From: Ascoidea asiatica
Lineage: Eukaryota > Ascomycota > Saccharomycetes > Ascoideales > Ascoideaceae
NCBI GenBank assembly: GCA_001600695.1
Contig: BCKQ01000001.1
Coordinates: 2,451,880 to 2,515,879, forward strand
Reading direction: 5' to 3'
Length of the DNA stretch: 64,000 nt
Shown here one piece after another: positions 38,413 through 48,743 of the stretch (position 1 is the stretch's first letter; the number at the start of each line of letters is the position of its first letter). The notes beneath the pieces were generated by a model. It was not told where the DNA came from, made no database searches, and worked only from the letters and a program-made list of their open reading frames with translations. A program made the position numbers and the translations under genes.

Positions 38413-41400
38413 TTACATCCTAGCATAATAATCTTCATACCTTTTCCTATCGAATTTGAATAAGGTCTTATCTATACTATTGCTACAATACCAAGAGTTA
38501 TGTGCGTGATCCTTTTTGAATTCAATTGTTGGAGAATAAAAATAATTAGGCTGAATTGGTAAAATAGAAGGAATATTGGTTAAATTAAGAACTCTTAATT
38601 TTAGATGGTAAGACATCATAGAGCTGGATGATTTATGATTAACCATACTAAATTTAGAAACTATTTTTTTAAAGGTTTCTAAATCTGGAGTTAAAATATC
38701 ATTAACATGCGTTATAAAATGATTACTCTCAAAATTGTAAAATTTTCCAGGAGAGCCTTCCATTACATCTGATATAAAAATTCCAGAAGGCAAGCCAGGA
38801 TGATAATGTTTAGAAGCAGTTGAAGCAAGAGGAATGGGCGAGATAGAAGCAGGAGATTGCAAAATTTTAGGAGATGATGGGTTAGAGGAGTCATCTTCAA
38901 ATCCTTCTTTAATAATATTATTAATTCGTGGGTTAGTTTGATTGACAATATTATTATTGTTAATCAATTGTCTTACTGCCAAATGAGGTTTTTGTAATAT
39001 TAAGCCAGCCCAAATTAATATTTGATTTGTGTTCTGAACTTCCTGAGTTTTCACCTTGAACTTTATTTCTCTTTCCTTTCGAACAACACTGAAATTCAAT
39101 ATTTTATTGTAAAACATTAAATCTAAATCGGCAAATCTATTTACCGGAAGATCATTGATTGATAAAATAATATCGTTTGGCTGAAGTGTAGGAACATCTA
39201 GTTGTTGACCAACAGAATTGGAGGATTCAAACATCATAACTTCCCTATCAGGAAATTCAGGAACATCAGTATTCAAAGGTGAATAAGAAACAGGTAAATG
39301 ATTTGAATATAGATATTCCGAACAAATTAATTTTGAAACTTCCAAAAATTGTAACTTGCTTTGCAGTGAGGTTTGGCTGTTTAAAAAGTGGTTTGCATCT
39401 GTTGGATTCACATTTTCCTTATTCTGCTTCATTTCTAAATAGCTCACTCGATCATCGGAAAGTCCTTTGATTCTGGCCTTTAAAACAGAAATTGTACTGA
39501 ATTCTGACTCCAAAATTCTTATTTTAGGCACCTTATTAAACTGCCTAAAATGCATAATAATTCCAATTAGATGAAATATATCTATACCCATATTGTATGT
39601 CTCGTTGAATCGGGAGGCAGTTTCCAAAGAATGTACTCCCTTTAGATTATTTCCGTTGAAAACATTGAATTTGAACCAAACAGCTAATATTTCAAAAGTC
39701 TGAGTATCACAAAGCACTCCCATATGGCATTTCGATTGAATATAACTATTGTCAACCTTAACCAATTCAATATTGCAACATTTATAATAAGGAAGTATGG
39801 GGTTAACCCTGATATTATTAGAGATAGTTATATCCTTTATTTTTGTTTCAATAATTTGTAATTTGAAATTAGCATCATATCCAATAAATAAAACATTCAT
39901 GTTTTTTCTTATATTATTTAAAGTAACGGATTTACTAAAGCTAGGTGTAGAGGAGATGAAATTGGATTCAAAACTGATGAGAGTTGGATCATATTTGATT
40001 ATGGAATAGTTTTGAAATGGATGCATAAATATCACTTTTCCAGGTAAAGAAATAGACTCATTGAATTCAATGCAAACATCACAAAAATCATGAGGCACAT
40101 AGTACCTTGAAACTAAAACTAACCCTTTGGAATTATCTATAATTAAGCCGTAACATTTTTTAATTGATTTTGGAAACGAGTCTATAGTGAAGGGAAATCG
40201 AATTTCAAGTTTGACAAAACTTTTAATGATATTACAAACATTGAAATTTTGTTTGTAGTAATCTTTAAGCAAATTTAATTCGAAGCTCATATTGTGGACA
40301 AGTTGTTTTTTTATAGGTAAAGTTGGCAAATAGTACTTATCATCTAAATCTTCATAACACCATAAACCTGATTTGTTATCAAATTCATAGACTCTAAATG
40401 TTTTGAACCAGTGCTTATCTACTGTTGTTATTTTGAAATATTGTTGATTCAAATTTTTAAGACATCTAAAACTTATTGATATTTTCTTATCATCTGGAAT
40501 TCTTTTGACAATCTCAATCATATCATCTAGAGATAAAACATCATTATTGTCAATGGAGTCGATGATAGAACATGATATATCAATGTCGAGAAAAGATCCA
40601 GCAGAATTATGCATATAAACTCCTTTAATTGGTAAATTAAAATATCTTGCGATATTATAACTAATATTATTGAAAGTTTCCCCTGAAACTTCAAGAAACT
40701 TCAAGGGACTAACTTCAAATAAATCTTGCACCCTTAATTTAATTTTAACATTTTCTCCACTTCTTTGAACGACTAAAATTATTTCTGTGTCAATCGAATT
40801 ATCTAAGATTTCGTCAATTTGAATTAACGAACAAATATCAAAATTATTGATTGAAATTAATATATCTCCCTCTAAAATTTTTCTGAAAGCCGGTCCAAAT
40901 GGTAAAACAACTTTCGCTGCTAATAGCCCATTTATATCTGGAAATTTTTCTCTAGCGATACTTTCAACTGAAGACTCCAACCCGAGTTTTCGGCACTCAT
41001 TGAATGTTCTTAAAATCCATTGAACTTGAATTGTACCTCTATCAATATTAAGTTTATTGTAAAGCTTTTTAATTCTGTAAGTTTTATTAATCCCATTAGG
41101 TGTCAATTTATTCACAATGGAGCTGGTATGCTTATTTGTTGTTGAATGTTTGATGGTATTCCCAATAGGACTTGGGTTTGTAATGGGCTCATTACTATCT
41201 AACATTGTTGTGGAGTTTGTAACAGTGTCAGTATCAAAAATTGTTATTGTCTTGAACAATGTGCTTTGTTCAATATTTTCTTGTATTCTAGCAACAATTT
41301 CTTGAACCCTGTAAAGAGGCAAAAAAAAATTTGTTGAGGTAGAGGTATCGTTATTATTGATGAAACTACTAGTTTGCAATGCAATGGCATAACCATTAAT

Positions 41401-42873
41401 ATCGATAACGGGAGATCCACATGTTAAAAACCTTTGATCAAAATCATTTTGAGTTAAGGACATATTGAAAGAATTATAAGTCAAACCTTGAATATATTCA
41501 GTATTAAAATCATTGTAAGATAATGGACCATAAAAAGGAGCATTACAATCAAGTTTTGAAACAAACCCATTCAATACATTAAGACTATTTTCTTCATCTT
41601 GATTATTAGTTAAACTAATAGAATTAGAGTTACTTGCTAAGTTTAAATTATTATTACTCAAAGAAAATATTTTAAATTCACATCCTAATTTAACTAAATT
41701 TGGTACTAAGTTTAACTCCGATAATTTTAAAAATTTGATTGCCGAGATATCAAATTTTAAAATCATGAAATCATGTACAGGATCAATACATAAAGGTTTA
41801 ACTAAAATTTCTTCAAAATTATTGAAAATAGCAGTTATTTTGGTTGGACCAGTACCAATAATTTTTTTACAAGTTAGGATTAAACCATTTTTTGAATCTA
41901 CTATAAAACCTAAAGTTTTAAAAATACCTTTCGATTCATAATCATAATTAAATAATTTATTAAATTTCAAAATTAGAATTGATTTTGAAACTTTGGAAAT
42001 GATATTTTGCCAAATTAAATCCTTTTGAATTAAATTCAAAGGAGGAGGGGAGGGAATTTCTTCTAATGGTTTAACATATAATGAACTAGTATATGTATTT
42101 GATCTATTGATTATACTTTTAGTTTTATTTGCTGGAGTTATAGGAGAATCTTCATGATCATTTTTAGTAATTAACATACTTTTAAAATTATCGATTATTG
42201 AAGTTGAATATTGATGTTTGAAACTTAGAGATTCAAAATCATTATTATTATCAGTTATTATATGAATATTATGAATATTTTGACTATTTTGATTGGTTTG
42301 ATTATTTTGATTTGAGTCTGAATTAGCATTCGAATTTGCTTCATTATAGGAATTTATAATATTAAGATTACTAGCTTCATTTCCATGATTATTATTTGAA
42401 ACAAATTTGAATGAATTCAAAGAATTTGAGTTTGGCATATGAGGATTTAAACCTATTGTTGGAACGGGTGGTATTGAAATATTTGGCGGTTCTGGACTAT
42501 CTAATTCACTTAAATTTACAATACCAGTTATAATATCGTTAGTATCTATACTGTTATTATAATTATTTTTCAAATTTTTTAAATTTTTGTTAATTTTAGT
42601 TGAACTTGAATTAGAAGATAAACGAATATGATCAGAAATTAAAGGATGCAATTGAATTGGAGAATATGAGAATGGAGCATTTGAATCATTTGGTAAAGGA
42701 GGAGGTATATTTGGAGGAAGAGAACTTGTTATTATATTGATTCCACTATGATTTTGACTTTGTTTTTTATTATTAGAAATATTTGAAGAAGGTATTTTAT
42801 AAGGTAATTGATCTTTTTTGATTCCTTTTAAACTTCCTTTTGATGTAGTTGAAGGAGATTTTCTTTTTAACAT
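38413..42873 (-). CDS. NMA111: Nma111-type HtrA-like protein with disrupted catalytic triad
   Basis: A 1486-residue protein from the ATG of MLKRKSPSTTSKG; an upstream TTG adds 11 codons and is rejected. S. cerevisiae Nma111 has 997 residues. The extra length is an Asn/Ser-rich N-terminal region of about 280 residues and inserts. The fold is two HtrA protease-like halves with PDZ domains, shown by GLILTCKKIIGTGP, IDPVHDFMILKFD, SYNDFNTEYIQG, GSPVIDINGYAIAL, RGTIQVQWILRTFNECRKLG and VPHDFCDVCIEF. The usual catalytic His (NRHVV) is Lys337 and the usual Ser (SSGSP) is Cys485, while Asp368 remains. Nma111 is a nuclear serine protease that promotes apoptosis-like death by cleaving Bir1 in S. cerevisiae. 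This copy probably lacks ordinary serine protease activity. The basic N-terminus (KRK) may be a nuclear import signal. Confidence 0.85.
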   Translation of the reverse strand: MLKRKSPSTTSKGSLKGIKKDQLPYKIPSSNISNNKKQSQNHSGINIITSSLPPNIPPPLPNDSNAPFSYSPIQLHPLISDHIRLSSNSSSTKINKNLKNLKNNYNNSIDTNDIITGIVNLSELDSPEPPNISIPPVPTIGLNPHMPNSNSLNSFKFVSNNNHGNEASNLNIINSYNEANSNANSDSNQNNQTNQNSQNIHNIHIITDNNNDFESLSFKHQYSTSIIDNFKSMLITKNDHEDSPITPANKTKSIINRSNTYTSSLYVKPLEEIPSPPPLNLIQKDLIWQNIISKVSKSILILKFNKLFNYDYESKGIFKTLGFIVDSKNGLILTCKKIIGTGPTKITAIFNNFEEILVKPLCIDPVHDFMILKFDISAIKFLKLSELNLVPNLVKLGCEFKIFSLSNNNLNLASNSNSISLTNNQDEENSLNVLNGFVSKLDCNAPFYGPLSYNDFNTEYIQGLTYNSFNMSLTQNDFDQRFLTCGSPVIDINGYAIALQTSSFINNNDTSTSTNFFLPLYRVQEIVARIQENIEQSTLFKTITIFDTDTVTNSTTMLDSNEPITNPSPIGNTIKHSTTNKHTSSIVNKLTPNGINKTYRIKKLYNKLNIDRGTIQVQWILRTFNECRKLGLESSVESIAREKFPDINGLLAAKVVLPFGPAFRKILEGDILISINNFDICSLIQIDEILDNSIDTEIILVVQRSGENVKIKLRVQDLFEVSPLKFLEVSGETFNNISYNIARYFNLPIKGVYMHNSAGSFLDIDISCSIIDSIDNNDVLSLDDMIEIVKRIPDDKKISISFRCLKNLNQQYFKITTVDKHWFKTFRVYEFDNKSGLWCYEDLDDKYYLPTLPIKKQLVHNMSFELNLLKDYYKQNFNVCNIIKSFVKLEIRFPFTIDSFPKSIKKCYGLIIDNSKGLVLVSRYYVPHDFCDVCIEFNESISLPGKVIFMHPFQNYSIIKYDPTLISFESNFISSTPSFSKSVTLNNIRKNMNVLFIGYDANFKLQIIETKIKDITISNNIRVNPILPYYKCCNIELVKVDNSYIQSKCHMGVLCDTQTFEILAVWFKFNVFNGNNLKGVHSLETASRFNETYNMGIDIFHLIGIIMHFRQFNKVPKIRILESEFSTISVLKARIKGLSDDRVSYLEMKQNKENVNPTDANHFLNSQTSLQSKLQFLEVSKLICSEYLYSNHLPVSYSPLNTDVPEFPDREVMMFESSNSVGQQLDVPTLQPNDIILSINDLPVNRFADLDLMFYNKILNFSVVRKEREIKFKVKTQEVQNTNQILIWAGLILQKPHLAVRQLINNNNIVNQTNPRINNIIKEGFEDDSSNPSSPKILQSPASISPIPLASTASKHYHPGLPSGIFISDVMEGSPGKFYNFESNHFITHVNDILTPDLETFKKIVSKFSMVNHKSSSSMMSYHLKLRVLNLTNIPSILPIQPNYFYSPTIEFKKDHAHNSWYCSNSIDKTLFKFDRKRYEDYYARM

Positions 42874-44938
42874 ATTTGAATATAAAAGTACTATAAGTGA
42901 AATCAAGTGAAATTGTTGATAATCTGATTGGTTTTAAATATTGGTAGCAATATTATAGTATAATAGTAGTAAATAGTAGCACTAGTAGTTATATATAGTG
43001 ATAGTGATATTGATAATAAAATTGAAGAGCTGAGAGACTAAGATAAAGTAGCAATGGGAAAAAGTCAATAAAACAAAAATATTTATCTTGAAATTAATTG
43101 ATTGGACTTTTAATAATTGTTTTATAAGCTTAAAGTGAATAATTATTCGATCTAACGGTGAAAGAAAATAAATATATTAATATAAACCAAAATTAGGAAT
43201 ATCTAAATAAGTAAATGTAGTAAGTATCAGGATTTGATTTATGTGACACTAAAACGCATAAACATATTGAAAAGCAATAATGCTTATGGAATTGATTTGA
43301 ATTAAAAGAAATTGGATTACTTTGAATTATCTAAATTAAATTAGGTGTAAAAATGTTATGTGATTAGAAAAGACATTGCTAGATTATTACCACTGGAAGT
43401 TCAAAGTAATAAATAATAGACAAACGTATTTTAGAAGTGGTGTCCTTGAATATTGACTTAATAGTATTATTACTTTTAATATTTTAGAATATTGGAAAGA
43501 GTAGTTAGTAAAACGAGTGTTAAAAGTAATTATTCTCAGTTACATAGAAAAGTGGACTAGATATTAAAGTATTAAAATATGCCTGATGAATTAGAATTCA
43601 GGATTTAATTGGGATTAAATAAAACATTTCAACTTAAGACTTTTTATCGTGTTTTAAAGTAAATAATAATAAACTAAAAGATTTACTTTTAAAACAATTG
43701 TTAGGAAATATTTGGTTTGAAAGTTATTGAACGTTATCGACGGCTAACCTGACCATCTCTACGGTACATTAACACACTGTGTTTTTGTCAGATCTGCTGT
43801 AGAGTCTGATTTCAAACCGAACATCGTTTGAACTCAAACAAAGACACAAATATCCATAATTTAGATTCTTGCCTCGCCTAGAATAAATTTTTTGGACTAC
43901 TTTCATGGCCAAAGTTCCACAGATGCTAGTCGTTGGTTTACTACATTCACTGCCTACACAATAATAAAAGCTGTAGAAATCATTGGGTAATTCAGACTGA
44001 ACTATTCCAGAAGGCTGGTGGAACTCAGAAAAAAATTCATTTCAAAGAAAACATAGGCTAATTTACAATATTGATTTTGCTTTACCTTTGCACTACAAGT
44101 ACAATATTTCTTCTCTACTAGACAAGAAAAAATATGAGCACAACAGAAATGGACTTGGAAATGAGTTTTTCACTGAAAAAAGAAGGTTATAATACTTTCT
44201 AGAGTTTAAGAATAGAAGTGGATATTTAGTTTCCTACTAATCATTGATCATATAGCCTTACGTTATCTGAGTATAAGCTTCGAAATTTTACAAGAACGAC
44301 GACAATTATTGTCGTTCTTCTAAAAATGTCTGCAATGACGATATTAGCTAATAGTTAGGTTTTTTTAATGATTACCTAATGTCTTGCTTTTCAATTGCAG
44401 TTTTTTGGCTGAAAATACAGGAAGTCCAGCTAGGGCTTTTGGAAATCAGTATTTTAACGAAAAAAAAATTCTTAGAGCCCCCATAAATAACACATGATTA
44501 TTTAATGCTGAACAGTTGAAAAACACTTACACTAACAATATTTGTAAAATAACTTTTGAGTTCTTATGGCATAACACTCTGAATGTCTGTGGCTATCGCT
44601 TTAGAGATAAACCTCCATGAAAGCAGTCAATATCCCCTTTGTCACATGTTGTTGGTTAAGTTGGCGACTGGAAAACTTCTACCGGTCCTGATTCAACAAT
44701 GTGGATGGATCTAATGAAAAACCTGGAAACCTCGTTTTGGCTGGTTTACTACGATTACCAATTTGTATGTGATTGTGTTTGAGATTGTAGTAAATATAAT
44801 ATTCAATATAGAATACAATTAAAGCTCAATTAAAGTCAAGCTCCAAAAAAAAATTAGAAACTTGATAAATACTAGATATTCAAACTATTCTAATATATTA
44901 TAGATTCATTATAATAAAGGAGGCATAATATATTCAAA
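42874..44938. other. Divergent promoter region NMA111 / ASC1
   Basis: Just over 2 kb with no recognisable coding sequence on either strand. Composition is mixed, with GC-richer patches at 43735-43830 and 44600-44760. A strong inverted repeat is at 44292-44319. ASC1 is normally transcribed at a high level, but I saw no unambiguous ribosomal-protein-type element. Confidence 0.45.
44292..44319. repeat. Strong inverted repeat
   Basis: AAGAAC at the left and GTTCTT at the right enclose the perfect palindrome GACAATTATTGTC, with a three-base duplication (GAC) bulging on the left arm. It lies about 620 bases before the ASC1 ATG. Confidence 0.6.
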
Positions 44939-46466
44939 ATGGCTGATAAAGAAGTTCTTGTCTTAAGAGGTACCTTAGAAGGTGTGTATTTATCGTCTTA
45001 ATCTTCAATTTTCACTATTATCATTTCATTACTTTCGAAAAATTTATAATTAGTAAAGTCATTAGAATCAATCCAAGGCCTCTTTAAAAATGTCTCTTGG
45101 AATAAAATCAAGATAATTGAGTTTCGTTGAACGAAAATCCTAATCTTGATTCCATCATAATTTAAATATAAATTTCATTCAGTATGAATTTTTCCTTGAA
45201 AGTCTAGTCAACAGACTTGATCGATCTTTTAACTACACAATAATGGAAATAATAACAAAAAGATTATAAAATGGTTTAAAGTTGTATCCATATATAAATC
45301 ATGAAATGAATCTTACTAGTTATGTTTCTATCAAAAAAAAAAAAGTTTCAATTTCAAAAGAAAATTAAATTGAAAAGATACATTTCAAATCAAGAGTTAT
45401 GTCTGTAGTCTTACCAAAAATAATTCAATAATCCTTTTTTTTTATCAGAATTTCCAAAAGCACTGAAATGATTTTATAAATTTGTGAAATTTTTTTACAA
45501 AAAAATTCAATAGTCTCGTTACTAACTTTCAATTTTGTTTTTTTAATTTTGTTTTTTAAAGGTCACAGTGGTTGGGTTACATCATTAGCAACAACTCAAG
45601 TCGATCCAGATATTTTATTATCTGGTTCAAGAGATAAAACTTTAATTGTTTGGCAATTAACTAGAGATGAACAAGCTTATGGTGTTCCAAAAAGATCTTT
45701 CCAAGGTCATAATCATATCATTCAAGATTGTTGTATCTCTCCTGATGGTTTATTTGCTTTATCTGCTTCTTGGGATAAAACTTTACGTTTATGGGATATT
45801 GAAACTGGTGCTTGCACAAGAAGATTTGTTGGTCATACTTCTGATGTTTTAAGTGTTTCAATTGCTAAAAATTCAAGACAAATTGTTTCTGCTTCAAGAG
45901 ATAAAACTGTTAAACTTTGGAATACTATCGGCCAATGTATTGAAACTTTAAGAGGTCATGGTGATTGGGTGTCTGCTGTTAGATTTTCCCCAGAAGAACA
46001 AACAACTACCGTTGTATCTGCTGGTTGGGATAAATTAGTTAAATCTTGGGATTTAACTGATTATTCTGTCAAATCTGATTTTGTTGGTCATACTGGTTAT
46101 GTTTCTTGTATCACTATTTCTCCAGATGGATCTTTATGTGCTTCTGGTGGTAAAGATGGTGCTATCATCTTATGGGATATGACTATTCCAAAAACTTTAT
46201 ACACCTTAAACTCTGGTGATGAAATTTATGCTTTAGCTTTTTCTCCAAATAGATACTGGTTATGTGCTGCTACTTCATCTTCCATTAAAATCTATAACTT
46301 AGAAGAACGTAGATTAATGGATGAACTTAAACCTGAATTTGCTTCTACTAGCAAAGCTAAAGACCCTGAATGTATCTCATTAGCTTGGTCTGCTGATGGT
46401 CAAAATCTATTTGCCGGTTATACTGATAATATTATTCGTGTCTGGCAAGTTATGACTAGTAGTTAA
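44939..46466 (+). CDS. ASC1: Asc1/RACK1, 40S-bound WD40 scaffold (two exons)
   Basis: Exon 1 is 44939-44981 ([15 protein letters not shown]) and exon 2 is 45562-46466; joined they give 315 residues. The splice splits the Gly codon and restores [17 protein letters not shown], as in S. cerevisiae Asc1. The intron (44982-45561) starts GTGTGT, has a perfect TACTAAC branch site at 45520-45526 and ends AAAG. The protein is a seven-bladed WD40 propeller with repeated GH to WD units ([46 protein letters not shown]). It binds the head of the small ribosomal subunit near the mRNA exit, affects frameshifting and quality control at stalled ribosomes, and acts as a G-beta-like protein. Codon use is biased to favoured codons, fitting high expression. 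An intron at this point is conserved in yeasts. Confidence 0.97.
45099..45153 (+). other. Nested stem-loops in the ASC1 intron
   Basis: AATCAAGAT (45106-45114) pairs perfectly with ATCTTGATT (45143-45151). Inside it TTTCGT (45122-45127) pairs with ACGAAA (45131-45136), and outside it GGAA can pair with TTCC. A further hairpin follows at 45200-45218 (AAGTCT/AGACTT). The S. cerevisiae ASC1 intron hosts the C/D-box snoRNA snR24. I could not find convincing C and D boxes around these stems, so I call only the structure. Confidence 0.45.
45520..45526 (+). promoter_or_regulatory. Branch-point sequence of the ASC1 intron
   Basis: TACTAAC, the perfect yeast branch-point consensus, lies 35 bases before the 3' splice site at 45560-45561. 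Confidence 0.9.
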
Positions 46467-46899
46467 TTTTTAATTTAATTAATATAATTTATAACCTATT
46501 ATACAAAAAATAACTTCTAACTTCTAACAAAAAATCTTTTTATATCATCTTATGTAAAAATTCATATCCATCCATCTACTTTTTTATAATAAACTATCTA
46601 ATTTATTTATAATTTATTTCTTCTCAAAATTCCTCTTCAATATTGAATGTTTGCTTCCTGATTTAACAAACTATGAAAAATCGAATAAGTGCTACGGTAT
46701 TATACGGAATTATCTTTCATACTTAGACCGACAGACCGACAACCCGGTAGAATACTGATTTCAGAGATTTAATTATGTTTTTCAGTAATCAGTTACACTA
46801 AATCTAAACAAAGAAATCAAAACAAATATTGACCTTGAGCTAAATTTATCAAATCTTTTTCATTCTCAATTTCAAGAAAAGCATTTACTTAATCAAAAA
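46467..46899. other. ASC1 3' region and ORC5 promoter
   Basis: 433 bases, AT-rich with many T and A runs. TACGGTA occurs near 46690. No gene was seen. Confidence 0.45.
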
Positions 46900-48453
46900 A
46901 TGTTAATATACAGTGAAGAACATTTAATAGAATTTAATAAAAGAATACCATGCAGAAAAGATGAAATACTACTTCTAAACTCTTTTTTAAATGATGATAA
47001 TATAGACTTGGTACCTTCATCAGTATTATTAGTTGGAAAGTACTCAGGCAAAAAATTTATCTTATCTCAACTTTTTGAGTTTCATGATAATAAGCAAAAT
47101 AATAAATTGAAATATAACTGGGTAGATTGTTTAAATTATGTTTCTTTAAGTAATCTTTTTACGAGTATAATAGAAATTCTTAAAGATGATTACGATTATA
47201 AAGATAATGAAATGATTGATAATTTTGAGAATATCGATTGTGACAATATTAATAAATTCACATTATGCTTAGAAAAACTCTGCAATGGAGTTATATATTC
47301 CAAAAACCATGGAAAAAAGCCCCATTTGATAATATTCGATAATTTAGTCGAATTTATTAATATCAATATAAGTAATGAATCAATAACATCAGGAATTATG
47401 AATAGTGATCAAATAAGTAACATATTAACGCCTTTGACAAAAATATTTGAAAAGTCCAGAATTATTCGATCAAGATTTCAATTCATTATTGTTTTAAACA
47501 GTATTGAATTAAATCAAGACATTACTCAAAGTAATTATTGTCCAACTATTTATTTCAAAAACTATAATCAGAATGAAACTTTGAATATTCTCACAAATTC
47601 AATGACAAGTGAAAAATTGATTGAAGAATTGTTTTATTTAAAATACTCAAAGGAAAATGAAAATTTTTTTTCCAAAATCACTAGATCTAAAACAAGAAAA
47701 GACCAAAAGGTTACTGTTAAAAATTTTCCAATTTTTTGGGAAAATTATGTTAAGGTTATTATTGATAGTTATTATTCAATCACTGGATCTAAATTGAAGG
47801 TTTTAATTTTATTGATAAGAAAAATTTGGCCTTTATTTACAGGAGATATAAAAAGTATGGAAGAATTTGATGGATACTCATTTTTAAGAACAATAAAATC
47901 CAAAAGGAGATTATTTAATACTGATTCATACATTAATCCTAGTTTAATAAAAAAATCCGACTTTAATGATTCTAGAAACAATGAAAATAAATTAGAGTTG
48001 ACTGATTTTTCAAAACTTATATTATGTGCTTCCTATATCTGTTCTTTCAATTCTGCTACTCATGATTTAATGATTTTTTCAAAATTCAATGGGTTTTCCA
48101 AAAAAAGAAGACAAGTATTTAAAAAAAAATCAAAAGCGAATGGAAATAAGCTAGACATAAAATTGATTAATCCCAATACTTTTGAAGTTGAGAGAATGTT
48201 AGCAATTTTGAATGTTATCTATTTAACAATAGTCGATATAGAAAGTGAGCCAAGTGAGCTTTCTAATATCGATTTTCATACTCAACTACTAAATTTGATT
48301 TCTCTAAATTTAATATCAATGCTTTATAATACTAATGGAAATGAACTTGACTTAACTAAAATTAGACTTAGAGTTAACGTTGACTACGAAATAATCAAAG
48401 AAATAGCAAAAGAAATAAATTTTCGAATTGAAGATTTTTTAGTAGATTCCTAA
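46900..48453 (+). CDS. ORC5: Origin recognition complex subunit 5
   Basis: A 517-residue AAA+-type subunit; S. cerevisiae Orc5 has 479. The C-terminal third is diagnostic: LILCASYICSFNSATHDLMI with FSKF, KKRRQVFKKK, NPNTFEVERMLAILNVIY and LRVNVDYEIIKEIAKEINFR align closely with Orc5. The N-terminal ATPase half is weaker. Where Orc5 normally has GYSGTGKT, this protein reads GKYSGKKF (residues 46-53), two residues short and lacking the Thr/Ser after Lys. The Walker B-like LIIFDNL is kept. ORC marks replication origins and loads Mcm2-7, and Orc5 is an ATP-binding structural subunit. The ATG at 46900 follows an A-rich leader. It is transcribed in the same direction as RRP40, 290 bases downstream. 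Confidence 0.88.
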   Translation: MLIYSEEHLIEFNKRIPCRKDEILLLNSFLNDDNIDLVPSSVLLVGKYSGKKFILSQLFEFHDNKQNNKLKYNWVDCLNYVSLSNLFTSIIEILKDDYDYKDNEMIDNFENIDCDNINKFTLCLEKLCNGVIYSKNHGKKPHLIIFDNLVEFININISNESITSGIMNSDQISNILTPLTKIFEKSRIIRSRFQFIIVLNSIELNQDITQSNYCPTIYFKNYNQNETLNILTNSMTSEKLIEELFYLKYSKENENFFSKITRSKTRKDQKVTVKNFPIFWENYVKVIIDSYYSITGSKLKVLILLIRKIWPLFTGDIKSMEEFDGYSFLRTIKSKRRLFNTDSYINPSLIKKSDFNDSRNNENKLELTDFSKLILCASYICSFNSATHDLMIFSKFNGFSKKRRQVFKKKSKANGNKLDIKLINPNTFEVERMLAILNVIYLTIVDIESEPSELSNIDFHTQLLNLISLNLISMLYNTNGNELDLTKIRLRVNVDYEIIKEIAKEINFRIEDFLVDS

Positions 48454-48576
48454 GGTATAATTATATTTTAATAAATGAAGGATTAGTAAATTTTAAAGAT
48501 TAGAAAAGTGTTGTTCAAATTCTAATACAGTATGGCTAGATTAATTCGATCTTTGACGCAAAAATCCAGGATAAAT

Positions 48577-48582
48577 CACGTG
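48577..48582. promoter_or_regulatory. CACGTG E-box upstream of RRP40
   Basis: ATCACGTG lies about 165 bases before the RRP40 ATG. This is the core recognised by Cbf1-like bHLH proteins in yeasts. It also fits the centromere CDEI consensus, but no AT-rich CDEII followed by CDEIII is visible, so a promoter role is more likely. Confidence 0.35.
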
Positions 48583-48743
48583 GTTTGATTTCTGTGGTCA
48601 ATTGAATAAATGGTAAATAAAACAATAACTGAAAAATCATCTAGGTTTGATAAAATTTAGTTTTTTTCGATATTACTTAAGTATTTTATATTTTAACAAT
48701 TTTAAAACGCTTAGTTCCAACAATATTATAGCCGGTGAAAAAC

